Position numbers and translations under genes: made by a program. Shown here piece after piece: positions 1 through 10,489 of a stretch of 64,000 nt of DNA. The stretch is taken from positions 20,031,284 to 20,095,283 of the forward strand of contig CM060967.1 of the NCBI GenBank assembly GCA_030765045.1. Direction: 5' to 3'. The stretch is from Tenodera sinensis. Taxonomy: Eukaryota > Arthropoda > Insecta > Mantodea > Mantidae. The notes under the pieces are model-generated. The model saw nothing but the letters and a program-made list of their open reading frames with translations. It did no database searches and was not told where the DNA came from. Numbering within the stretch: position 1 is the stretch's first letter; every line of letters begins with the position of its first letter.

Positions 1-291
1 GGATTCAAAGTTCATTAGGGAGGGGCTGACACATGGTGAAACATACTTGACCAGCAAGTGCATGCAGCCAGTAATAAACCACCAGACATTGTAAGGATCC
101 ACAGATCATTCTAGGATGCAAACATTAATTTAAGAGAGACAATGTTAAATCTACATTACAATGGTAAAACACGTGGTCTACGTTTTGTTCTCCTGTCTAT
201 CTCTGTGTCTGTGTTGTTAAATATCGATTAAAAACAAAAACGGTTAAGGTGCAGAAAATGTTTTCAAAACTTCGTTTAGTTATCTGGAGAA
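1..291. other. unclassified AT-rich DNA
   Basis: No gene, tRNA-like sequence or recognised repeat was seen before the first R1 copy. Confidence 0.5.
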
Positions 292-660
292 AAAAATCGG
301 ATTGGTTACATTCACACAACTTTCTCTAACCTCTATTGTTTATTAGTGTTAACAAAATGTTCTTACAAAGTTTATTTTTGTATCTAGTTTATTTAGTCGA
401 GATAATATAACCTATTTCATTATAGATACAAAGGAAATACCGATAGAGCGCTGGCTTTAAAATTTCACACGTTTTTCCTGCAGTCGCGAGAAACAACTAA
501 ATGTGGATAGGATTTCTTATACTTTTAAAGTTTTGAACAATTCGAATCATTAATAATAGATGTCTAATGTCAGAGAAAGTGTTTACTCACTTACAGTAAT
601 ATTAATCTTCGGGTTGTTTTACTTTTGGTTATTACTTAAATTCACACACACGGGCGCACG

Positions 661-713
<53 letters not shown>

Positions 714-720
714 AGACATT
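292..720 (-). mobile_element. R1 element, diverged copy, 3' end at left
   Basis: The left edge (from 292) matches the R1 3' terminus read in reverse: a CAT/CAC-rich stretch followed by ACTTTCTCTA. The middle is strongly diverged. The right part contains the internal CA/CG microsatellite of R1, expanded here at 643-711. The right boundary is uncertain. Confidence 0.5.
643..711. repeat. (CA)n/(CG)n microsatellite inside R1
   Basis: Mixed CA and CG dinucleotides followed by about 22 uninterrupted CA units. It lies where other R1 copies carry a short CA/CG tract. Confidence 0.9.
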
Positions 721-744
721 TACAAACTCTTAATTCCTACTTCC

Positions 745-860
745 GGACTCTAGGGAGAGTGGGAAATAATCCCGCCCTCTAGCAGGGAATCCAACCAGGG
801 ACTTCCGGATTTGAAGGTTTGCATGCTAACAACCAAACCACATAGACAGTCATATACATG
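745..860 (-). mobile_element. SINE family S1, copy 1
   Basis: On the minus strand this reads as a tRNA-like region with a box B-like GGTTGGATTCC preceded by CCGGAAGTCCC. A G-rich body ending in CCCTAGAGTCC follows. The same order of motifs recurs at 8920-9030, which supports a dispersed tRNA-derived family. Ends and target-site duplication were not resolved. Confidence 0.5.
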
Positions 861-869
861 TTATTTGTC

Positions 870-1170
870 ATTAAAATAGCTTAAAAAATCGTTGAGCCAT
901 TTAAAAAATAACAAAAATTTGTCCATTTAAGGGATAGTTCGGTGCTTCTTCAAATGATTTATGTTACGTCTTTGGAAGGTTAAATACCAAATTTCACATT
1001 TGACAGACTTTTGCTGTTAACTTATGCTGTTACTCTGAAACATAGTCACACACACGAACATTTTTGTTCTAAACTTCAAGGGAGTTCAAAACGTGTATTT
1101 CCGGTGAAACCTCGGTATCGAACTTTTGGGTGGAATGCAATATTTCCTCTACTTCTTGTAAGTATAAAGT
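870..1170 (-). mobile_element. R1 element, 5' third, diverged
   Basis: Read in reverse it shows the R1 5' region: the GGTGGAAT block, the ATTTCCGGTGAAA block, the TTTTTGTTCTAA block, a short CA tract, and the TTAAATACCAA segment. The rest of the element is missing or too diverged to see. Confidence 0.65.
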
Positions 1171-1576
1171 AGGGAAAGAGTTGCAATAAAGCATGTGCAG
1201 TATAAACTGACAAGCCTGCCTGAAAATGTTACGAGCGAAGAAATGGGATGGAAACGTGCAGTATGGGAAGGCGAGAGATTGGTGTTGCACGTGGTGCATA
1301 TACTGCTAGGGGCATCCTTCTCGTGTACTCAATAAACATCCAACTAATGGAAAACACCGGAGTAAGGGTTGGTCACTTCACTGCACTACTTCGTTTGTTT
1401 TTTCAGCAAATGTGAGTGAGTGTGTTTACGCCGGAAACTATGGCTAGATTCGTAGTACTATTGCTTTCTACATTTCCGGGAAATGTTAATGTATGGCCTA
1501 CACCCTAAGGTTTTATATTTCAAAATTACATCGTCCATACCATTCTGAATGAAACTGGACGAGATTCTGGTGACTT
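1171..1576. other. unclassified DNA
   Basis: No supported feature. A 76-codon open frame overlapping its left edge (1069-1299, minus) lies largely on R1 sequence and is not a gene. Confidence 0.4.
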
Positions 1577-1660
1577 TTACTTTCTCGAGCTAAAAATTCA
1601 TTAGCCATTTCTCTATAAATATGGTCTATGAATTAAAAAGCATTTTTAGAAAAAGGTGCG
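1577..1660 (+). mobile_element. R1 element, 5' end fragment
   Basis: Begins TTTTACTTTCTC and ends with the R1 block AAAAGCATTTTTAGAAAAAGG. The sequence between is diverged. Confidence 0.45.
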
Positions 1661-3464
1661 ATAAGGGGTTTAAGAATTTAAGTTGGTGATTTTTTAAGGT
1701 CATTCAAAATATGGTTTTAGCTACCAATATTAAAATAATTTTTGAATCCTCTTGTTGAAGTTTAAATAACTTTTTAAAAAATACGGAAATTATTAAAATG
1801 TTACTTTGGTTTTCTAAATGTTTTGGTTCTTCGTAAACAGTTGGAAATTGCTTATTCTAAGTTAATTCTTTCTCTCCCTCTTTCTTTCATTATTTATCTA
1901 CTGCCGCTTACCAAATTTGTCTGACTTTATACAAAAATATTCTCTCTGGAGGTGACAATCTAAAGGTTTATGCAGCTTAGTGGGGAAAAAATTTAACATT
2001 AATAGAAGTGTGTAAATATATTTGATTCGTTTGGGAGAGCATTACAAGGTTATTATTAAATAAAAAATAAACACAGTTCAAAATGTTGTTTAATTAATGT
2101 TAAAATTATTTTTAAACTTATGTATGTATAAGAATCTGTAAAACAAAAAATTAATATACTTTCAAAGTAGCTTTTATTCCATACTGTCACTGCAATGAAT
2201 AGAATTTGGCTCTTTGCTTATTAACATTGTTTAGCTTTTTACCTTTTACACGCGCTTAAACGTATATACTTGTTTGATTGGAACCTCACTCCTCCCCCGG
2301 GGCATGAGATTGTATCATTCAAGAACAGTGCTAGATCATAGTTCTATTTATAATATATGTAACGTCTGCTAGCAAACAAATCAATGAAAATTAGCTCTAT
2401 TTGTTATTTTAGCTTGTAAATCCATTGTATATGGATGAGAGCCTTGCATCGTCATTGATACTGTATTGGAAACAAAATAAATTGCGTAGCAATAAGTAAA
2501 AATAAACAGAATGGCATTTGTACCTCAGCAACGAGGAAAAGTATATGTTGGTACGTTGAATTATCACACCACACCGCAGCAACAGGAAGAAAACGTTGAT
2601 AAATTTACAGCCAACTGAGTGTTCAGTGACGTCATCAAGCAATCTTTTTCCTCCTGGCGGCTCTCAGCTAGAAATTCAGTGTAGGGCAGTTGAGGCAAGG
2701 GGAAAGTGTTCAAGTTACTGTTAGCAATACATAAAACCCTAACTTTCCTATAAGACGCAAGGGCTGGTCTTCCTTATCTCCCCACGGGTCTCCGGAACGG
2801 TATTTCGTCATACAACTGCGATACGTCACACGCAATTCAATTGGCTGCTCTATTATGATGGTGCCCCACTTCATGCCTTGAGGTGCACTAATTATGTGGC
2901 ATCCAAATTCTTCATATCACATACCGCTCGAATTCTTCCTCTGGGAGTTACCGAAGAATCCCATGTATACGCAGCAACCCTTGGGTATTCATTATCTCCG
3001 AGGAACATTTTTCAAATGCTTTAGACGAGTTACATCTGAGATGGTAGATCACACAAGGGGAGAAAGTAGCCTTAGGTAAGAACTCTGTTATACAAGAACA
3101 GCCCCTTCTTCTGCAATATCGTATATTTACAAAGTACACAAAAATAAGTATATATCACTGATTCTCATCAGCCAGAGAAGCCAGCTTCCTCTGCACTTAC
3201 CACCATATCAAGATGCTGAATAAAATAAATCTGAGGATAATAAATCAACCATAACAACAATATATACAATATATTATTGTAGCTCAACTATAACACACAA
3301 TTAGTTTAATAAAGTAAACAAGCCTGAACAAGTGATAACGTTTTATTAGTTTTTCTACTGTAAAAAATCGTTATTTTCTCAAAAGTTACTTCTGAGAATA
3401 GCCGATAAATTGTATTCATTATGTAATTTGTAAACCGCAAAAGATTAACAGAAGCTTACTTCTC
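1661..3464. other. unclassified AT-rich DNA
   Basis: No domain, tRNA-like sequence or repeat was recognised. Short open frames at 2409-2642 (minus) and 2894-3139 (both strands) look like chance. A perfect CRE-type palindrome TGACGTCA lies at 2627-2634. Confidence 0.4.
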
Positions 3465-3575
3465 AGAAATGTACGTAGATCCCATTATAGCACACACATA
3501 TCAAATAATTTTTTAAGAGGTTAACCTTTTCCAAAATATTCCAGTATTCAAACACTTTTCGGAATTGCTAGATGG
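3465..3575 (+). mobile_element. possible highly diverged R1 segment
   Basis: Order and spacing resemble the R1 middle region (GTAGATC, then a TTAACC block, then a tract resembling GGAGATATTCC). The closest match is another diverged copy at 18051-18130. Weak evidence. Confidence 0.3.
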
Positions 3576-3578
3576 TTA

Positions 3579-3628
3579 CCTTTTTTTTTTTTTTTCCTTT
3601 TTTTTTTTTTCCTTTTTTTTTTTTTTCC
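3579..3628. repeat. periodic poly-T/CC minisatellite
   Basis: Four CC dinucleotides separated by T runs of 15, 13 and 14, giving a near-regular 15-17 bp period. It could have arisen by slippage on a poly-T tract. Confidence 0.85.
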
Positions 3629-4062
3629 TTGGTGATACAAAAAGAATGCATTTTGAAAGCCATTGTTTAGCGACACGCTCTTCACAATTCTTGACTACTG
3701 CTTTATCTACTCTGTCCTACAAAAGATGTGTAAATGCTGATTAAAAGTTTAACACGATTAATAAGTAGATAAAGTTTTTGGAACAATATTTTGTGCTAGA
3801 GCATGGAGAAAGTGGTGCAACCCAACACATATTTTTGTCTTGGATTGCACTGGACTGGACTGGAGTACAAAGGTAGAGAATTGCAGACTGGGACAATTTA
3901 TGTCAGATCCCTCGGGCGTACCGAGATCCGGGCGAGAGTCACCGGCCCACATGAAGGTCCCTAACGTGAGCTGAAGATTTTTCATCTCGACACCAGGGTT
4001 CACCATGCAGCCACCAGCTGTATGGGTTTCGACAAGACCGAATTAAAATGAAGTGAAATGAA
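3629..4062. other. unclassified, possibly SINE-derived on the minus strand
   Basis: The 3880-4060 stretch is GC-richer than its surroundings and ends in an AATGAAGTGAAATGAAATG tract. Similar tracts lie near 42205-42220 and 60212-60225, close to SINE-like sequence. No clear box A/B pair was seen. Confidence 0.25.
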
Positions 4063-4623
4063 ATGCAAGGATGGGAACTTCTGGAGATATATTTTCCTAG
4101 TGTCCTGGAGCCTTTTTGTCTTTCCATTATTTCTTCTGGACTTGCTTTGCTGTTAGGAGTTCTTTATTGTATTGATTGCTGCAAGGAGCTGCTTACCTTC
4201 GATTCAGGAGGTAATGTTAGGTATGTAAGTGCATCCAGGAACTTCCGTGTAGAGGTAATGAGAGCACTCGAGCCATATCGTAGGACGGATCTGAAAATTG
4301 CAATAGCTTTGATAATGACTGTTCATGGTAGCATGGCATATCATTTCCGCCGTGCAATTGTTGTGGTAGTTCCGCCGATTTCCTTACCGTCACACTCCCA
4401 GCCTTCCTTGAACACTTGCAAATATAATCATGTTCGGGAAAATTTGGATTGCAAGCTATTTTTCTTACTCTTTGTTAATTTTGTACAATTTTTTTCAAGG
4501 TACATATGTTCGACGCTGAAGTTGGAACTTATTAGGCCGTATATGCATAATGCTATAAACTTGTGTTACGTACGGCGCGGGGTGATGGCTTTTTTGAGCG
4601 TAAAAATTGTTAGCAATTGGTAA
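4063..4623 (+). CDS. 186-codon open frame, unrecognised, probably chance
   Basis: This is the longest ATG-to-stop frame in the window. The product has one hydrophobic stretch near residues 20-40 and another near 130-150, rich in Phe, Leu and Val. I see no conserved motif, cysteine pattern or repeat, and no domain family I recognise. No convincing splice-flanked continuation, promoter or poly(A) context was seen. In about 64 kb of six-frame sequence a single frame of this size can occur by chance. It does not overlap a recognised repeat, which is the only reason to list it. An alternative is an old transposon or gene remnant. Confidence 0.1.
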   Translation: MQGWELLEIYFPSVLEPFCLSIISSGLALLLGVLYCIDCCKELLTFDSGGNVRYVSASRNFRVEVMRALEPYRRTDLKIAIALIMTVHGSMAYHFRRAIVVVVPPISLPSHSQPSLNTCKYNHVRENLDCKLFFLLFVNFVQFFSRYICSTLKLELIRPYMHNAINLCYVRRGVMAFLSVKIVSNW

Positions 4624-4699
4624 GGAGGCCTCTGATCAAAATTAAGTGGTCTTTCACACCCAATATCGACGCAGAGAATCACAGCAGTTAAAGAGCGTC

Positions 4700-5115
4700 C
4701 ATAAATAACTACGAGATATTCCGACTTTTACTCTCTCTAGTCCCCCAAATTAAAACCTATTTTTTTTTAAAGATTATATGAGAGAGAGTGCTAAATAACT
4801 CAAAAACGAAATTAAAAGCATCAGGCGTAGGTATTTAGAATCAGCATATTCCAAAAATGTGCCTACTCCAAATTAGGCATTACATGGAAAAATGTTTTGC
4901 TATATTTTGTATTCTCAAGTAGGTCCATAACGATTTTGATTAAAATACCACATATGTAAGCTATTGGCATGGAAAATAAAACGTAGACCTGAATTTATTG
5001 CCAATAGCCAGTGTAGTTATGCTTATTCGGAATGAAGTTTGTATAATTTGGTATTAATGGTGAACCATTAGAGGTAGATAAAGGCCAACTATATGAAACA
5101 CACTCACATGTTAAC
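4700..5115 (+). mobile_element. R1 element, strongly diverged middle
   Basis: Contains the R1 blocks AACTCAAAAACGAAA, TTACATGGAAAAATGTTT, ATAACGATTTTGATTAAAAT and GGTGAACCATTAGAG in the expected order. Both ends have decayed. Confidence 0.6.
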
Positions 5116-6504
5116 CTGGTGTTGGCAAATCTTTCTTAGAAATTAAACTTTACATGACATTTTAACATTAAATAGTTATTAAATTCATTCAAATTAAGGT
5201 GGAAATGCATTACAGCATTGTTCACACAGTGTTTGCAAGACAGTTATTGAAATAATAAACTATTTATATCCATTCATCAAGATGCCAGATGGCTCCAAAT
5301 GTTTCACAATTTTTTCGGCGAAACGGTTCTTGTTGATATTGTATTGGGCATGTTTGTTACACTGATCATGTGGAATTCCTGTTTAACTCATGATCGAAGC
5401 AATACCTTGCATTACTACAAATTGTGCAATGAAGGAGTGCAATACGATGTGTACGATAAGAGATGTGAAGTGTTTTAGCAGATACGCAATCTTGACCGAT
5501 GTGTTGTTTTCAACTCGTGCTCCAATGGCGCAGTTACCACTCTTATATTGGAATATATGTACGAGTGCTATTGGGCTCTTGCAGCGACTCGGGGAAGAAA
5601 CGGAGCAAACAGGCTTGCTTGATGGTGAGTCAGTGCTCCCTTGAAACCGCTCCTGCAGTAAAAAAGCACGTCGTGAAATATTTACATAAGTTCCGTAAAG
5701 TGAGCTCTGCGCAGCTTTTCTATGTGATTATCGCGTGTGTGTAGCGAAACGAGCCAATAAGAGCGCGGCTTCTGGCTCGAGGGGGACAAGACAAAGAGTT
5801 CTTGTTGCGAATTTAAATAACAAAACGAGAGGGGAAGGGAGGGGAGGACACGTGTATGTCCGAGGTTCGATGCTCGAGCCTGTCCCGTCCCGTGCAATAC
5901 GTCACCCGATGATGGGTGTTCCTTATCGCCTGCCACCAACAGATAAGGCTGCGGATCGGTGTCATAAACAAGGCCAGGGAGTTGCCTGCTCTCAAAGGAT
6001 GGTCCACGTCTGTCTGTCAGCGTCACAGAGACACTACGTCATGGAAAGTTCGCACGTCTCATTGGCCACGTCTCTTCTCGTATCTGCATTCTTGGTAATC
6101 TTAAAGGTTTGGGCTTAGGTAGGTAACTAGTTATCTCAGTGTTACATCTTGAAAACGCAAAATCTGACCACTCGATGCACAACAAAAGTCTCCAAAAACG
6201 ATGAAGAAACTATGCTTATCTTGTTATTCTTCTTCCTTGCACATTGTCTCATTTTCGGCCTTTTAAATGCCCTTACGTGAAGTGGGCGCGGCCCACTAAT
6301 ATGGCAATTCTGACATTTTTGCCTCTTTAACTCCTTAATTAAAACCTGAATTACCATAACTGAAGGAATAAACCAAAATCCAGATCATAGCTGCTTATCG
6401 GGAAATTTGGCCATACATAACATCAGAAATAAGAAAGTTCATATATATTTTATGGAATTATATTACGATTCGATAGATTAGAACTGCATTAGAGAAAATA
6501 TAAG
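5116..6504. other. unclassified DNA with a possible SINE relic
   Basis: Several 60-127 codon frames overlap on both strands between 5390 and 6118 with no recognisable domain. GAGGTTCGATGCTC near 5860 resembles a pol III box B but has no convincing box A, so no SINE is called. Confidence 0.3.
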
Positions 6505-6566
6505 TTTCTTGACATTTTCCATGTAAAAGGCTGTTTAGAGTGGAAGAAACTTCTTCAAAATCATCG
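6505..6566 (-). mobile_element. R1 element, short internal fragment
   Basis: Matches in reverse the R1 segment reading TTTTCCATGTAAAAGG, then the GTTTAGAGTGG block, then CTTCAAAATC. It stops abruptly where the TTTGG-tailed retroposon begins, so the retroposon probably inserted into it. Confidence 0.55.
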
Positions 6567-6905
6567 TTTTGGTTTGGTTTGATTTCGTTTGGTTTGGTTT
6601 GGTTTGGTTTGGTTTGGTTTAGGGGCGCTCGTCAGCGCCCTTAAAAGATTCATGGCAATAGCCAGATATAAATTCTACTCAAAAATAAACATACTAGCAA
6701 CAAGAAAAATATACACAAAAGGTAAAAAACAGTGGCAATAGCCAGATATGGAACAAGGTGATAAATATGTTCAAAAGCATAAACAGATAACTAAAATTTT
6801 AAATCCTGAAATTGATATTGCACTCCGCTAAAAAATTAAAAACTCTATCAACCGCTGTTTTGTCGTCCGCTGTTTTGAAGGTTGGTGGAGGTATACAGAG
6901 AGCCT
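6567..6905 (-). mobile_element. hairpin retroposon H, copy 1, with (AAACC)n tail
   Basis: Read on the minus strand, this copy shares its order and much of its sequence with 57789-58078. Both have a GCGGACnACAAA block, then CGGTTGA, AGAGTTTT and TTTTAGCGGAG, a T-rich body, and finally a 3' hairpin made of AGGGCGCTGA and GAGCGCCC. The hairpin is followed by CTAAACC and then about nine AAACC-type pentamers, seen as TTTGG repeats on the plus strand at 6570-6620. This layout fits a SINE or a 5'-truncated LINE that ends in a stem-loop and a short tandem tail. No coding sequence is visible in the copy. The 5' boundary (right edge) is approximate and no duplication was resolved. Confidence 0.7.
6622..6641 (-). 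other. 3'-terminal stem-loop of retroposon H (copy 1)
   Basis: GGGCGCT at 6623-6629 pairs with AGCGCCC at 6634-6640 around a 4-nt loop. Copy 2 has a longer 11-bp stem at the same place. Confidence 0.7.
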
Positions 6906-8370
6906 TTCATTAATACCAAGAGTAGATTTGGATGTAGCATCAATGAACGTTGTTAATAATCAATAACAAACACGCAGTGTATGAATGAAATAGTAAAAAC
7001 AAAGCTCTTCTTAACAGAAATTCTAACGATTATACGCTTTTTCTCTGTGATGTTCACATTTAAGATTTTCCTGAATTCACAACTGCCACTGTTGTGTTTC
7101 AAATTAATATGCGTCTTTTAATTCTTTTAGCCAGGTTTCCTATAAAAGCTTATTAACATTTCCGCGAAAGTAGACGATATGAAAGGGTGAAACTCACCCC
7201 CAGCACAGCATGAGGGGTTATTTACATTTTTGTACGCATGCGAGATATTTGTACAAGATAGAACTTTTAGGCGAGTGTAACGCCACCTCGGTGTACAGCA
7301 AGTTTGCACAGCCTTTGTATGTCGGACAATGGTTACTCACCTTGTACTATTTAAATTAAAATTGAAAAGAGAAAGAGGGGGGGGGGGAACCCTAAGCTTT
7401 CTATGCAGGTGACGAAAGCTCTATGAAAGGGGGAGGATTTTTCGGGACCCCATTTTTCCCACAGCGCCATTCATTCGCCAAGTGTGAGCAGGTAAAGAGA
7501 ACATGCAAGTGTTTCGCAGACTTGTATTGCTGGTTTTTGGTTAATCAGTGGCGCGCAGGCCCAGTGATGCAAGCGAGCGCAAGCCTCGCTGACGCTGTTT
7601 GGAATTCTCGGCGCGATTCAGTGAAACGAAGCGTTATTTCTTGTTCTGATACTAACAAGCAACAAACCGCAACATAAGTCCGTCATTGTTAATTTGCGTA
7701 ACTCTGAGTTAAGTGATTATCAGGGCCCGGGTGTTTATGAGATGTCATAGTTTTTGTTTGTGTTTTCTCTTTCCATGGAAAATATAACCGAAGCACGATT
7801 TTATCAATGGTGACTATAATTATGTAATTTTCATGTGTCATATAGGGTCATATTTGGACTTTTTTAAACGTTTTTTGTAATTTTCTTGTCGTTTTCATAA
7901 TAGTCATACCTTCCCTTAAATTTTCATATGTTTGTCACATTTTTATATTTCTGTTCCAGTTTCGCATATGTGCTTGCAGGCGTCCCAAACTCCGATTTTT
8001 CACATCTCTTAATTCTTGTCTGTAATATTTCTTACAATTATCTTTCTTACAAATGTATGTTTCCGCGAATTTGGAGGACAATCTGTATGTAATTTGCTAT
8101 GTAATTCTTTCTGATCGTCCTTCAAAATGTGACATTTATTTCATTCTGTGCAGAGCTAAGAGTTGGCTATGTATTGAGCAATTAAATAAATAAAACTAAT
8201 ATTATTTATTATTGAATGTGCTAGATTTATAAGGTAGATTTTTAATATAATGTTAATTTAAACAGCATTAAATTTTAGAAGATCTTGAAAATGCACCCCA
8301 AAAAATGTTAGGTCGTATTTATCGTCATATTTTCTAATTTTATTCGGGCATAAGAGCTTGCATATTTCTA
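6906..8370. other. unclassified DNA
   Basis: No supported gene or repeat. There is a G run at 7377-7388 and an unremarkable 84-codon frame at 7423-7677. The left edge (to about 6935) may continue the R1 copy broken by retroposon H. Confidence 0.35.
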
Positions 8371-8778
8371 AGTAAATGTTGGAACGCACGCCCATTGCGA
8401 TTAACACAGAGTGCATCGGCCTGCCCTTTTCTGCCGTATTGTCGAAAAGACACCAGCCATTTCTCTGGTTTAAAAGTTTGTTGGTCTAATTTTGAATAGC
8501 AAAGCTGTGATTAACTGTAAGCAATGATATGTTTGTGTTTTGTTTATGTGTTCTGTGTTTGTTTCTTGGATTAACATTGCGTGCCTTACTAAGATAAATG
8601 CAATACTAATTTGCATTGTTGATTTTGTTGATTAAACTGGAGACGAGGCAGTAATCTATGACATTAACCAGTCTAGCGCTTAAAAGAATCACCGCAGCAA
8701 AAAATTTCCCTTAGCAAAAAGTGTTTAAAATAATGTTATTTATCAGCTCCCAAAGTTTGTTGGTCTAATTTTGGGACA
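8371..8778 (+). repeat. dispersed repeat R2, copy 1
   Basis: About 408 bp that reappears at 29036-29447 in the same orientation, with long identical stretches and few indels. Both copies start at AGTAAATGTTGGAACGCACG and end at the TTTGGGACA block. Each carries an internal direct repeat: the AAAGTTTGTTGGTCTAATTT motif occurs near the first quarter and again at the right end. No open frame, tRNA-like head, terminal inverted repeat or clear duplication was seen, so the class is unknown. Confidence 0.85.
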
Positions 8779-8919
8779 CCTGCTATGAGCATTTCGGGGC
8801 TTTGACTGAAGCATTTGAAATTTTAGGTTAAGTTACCGTCAATTTTCGTTGTTTTGTTTGTTTGTTGCTTTTTAACATTTCTTTCGCACGCACAGTTTAC
8901 TCTTTCCTGCTGTACCCTT

Positions 8920-9030
8920 CCAGACTATATGTAGGGTAGGGAATAATCTTAATTAAAGAAAAATTCCCACTCCCCGGCCGGGAATTCAATCCGGGACTTC
9001 CGGCTGAGTGTAGCTGCTTCTTTTGTCCGT
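8920..9030 (-). mobile_element. SINE family S1, copy 2
   Basis: Minus strand carries CCGGAAGTCCCGGATTGAAT and then the G-rich body and CCCTAC-type end, in the same order as at 745-860. GGATTGAATTCC is a degenerate box B. Confidence 0.5.
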
Positions 9031-10458
9031 CGTTATGTTCTGTAAAGAATTTGGAATTTCAAAGGCGTGCTTTACAAAGATAGGGAGATCGCTTCAGTCT
9101 CCTAATTCCTCCTTTGTACCTAAAAGGAAGTGTGTCATGAATTCATTTCTGTAAACGAAGTACCTAGAAAAATAAACTTGTGCAAGGCTTGTAAAAGTTG
9201 TGTGGAGGTGTAGGTATGTGAATACTACACAAGATGTTTGTGCTAACGTTTCTTACTGCGTAGTTAGTGTTTTATAATATTGTCAAGAAGACACCATAAG
9301 TTGAATCCCAGCGCTGCCACCAAACGCAGCAACACATGTTGGTGTAATAGCGCCCTGTGGGCAAGTTATGTTTGTGATAAGTCACGCCACTGATTGGCTG
9401 GGTGTAAAATAAAACATGAGAATCGTGAAGAGCTCGTAGGCGTCATCAGCTCGCCGACTGTGACCAGGAAGTCGTTAAGAGGACATTTCATCTTGCCCGG
9501 TCCGCTTTCCGTGCGTGATTTATAGTCAGGTGACTGATTGGTTCCTGGTTATTACACGGATACGAAACTCCTAGCTGTTTGTCTCGAGCGAGAAGAAAAC
9601 AGAACATTAAAGGCGTCATTCTTGTATAGAAGAAAATGCTTTGTTATTCCTAAATGCCAAGGGAACTTCAACATAAAAACGATCTCTTCTTCGTGTGGTT
9701 TGAAATTCAAATTGACTTGGTCATTCACGGTACAAACATGATAATTTATTATAAATCAGTCTTTCAAGTCAATTTATGCTGTGATTATATTTGATGAAAA
9801 ACGTAAGGCTAGATAATACTATCTGTACCACAAATGTAAGATATTCAGTTAAAACAATGAACATGGCAATTTTGCTTTTATGAATGATCATTAAATTAAT
9901 CAAAAGTGGATAGATTTATCTGCAATATACAGTGTAAACATCACAGCAGAATAACACTACCTTTTATCTTCGACTGTCTATTCCCTATTGCTACATGGAG
10001 ACATTCTTTCTTGAATGAAATGTGGGCAAATTGATCTCAAATTATGAGATTTTAGGATTATATTTTACAGCCCTTCAACTTTATGAATATTATGAAGCAC
10101 CATTTACTATTGCAGAATCAGTTTTCGGATCAACTTTTTTTGTACCTAGAGAACTCCAATTTTTATTTAATTTTTATATTAACATTTTAAATTTAATTTG
10201 GAAGTTTTAGGAAATATTATTTAATTAGTGAAATTTAATAGTATAATATTAATAATATTGTATTGTTAATATGAAGATCTAGGCAAATATTTCGTTGGTC
10301 TGTTTATTAAAAATATTACAGTGGTGTTATTGGAGGAAAAGAAATATTCACAATTAAAAAATAGATGATAACTATTATCAATAGTGTCGATTTAATGTAG
10401 ACATTCCTAAATTATTTTCAAACTCAGAACTTGCAATCATTTTTGCTGTACAAATGTC
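9031..10458. other. unclassified AT-rich DNA
   Basis: No feature supported. Short frames at 9538-9741 and 10022-10210 carry no recognisable motif. Confidence 0.4.
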
Positions 10459-10489
10459 GTGTGTGTGTGTGTGTGTGCGTGTGTGTGTG
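10459..10489. repeat. (GT)n microsatellite
   Basis: About 15 GT units with one GC interruption. Confidence 0.9.
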
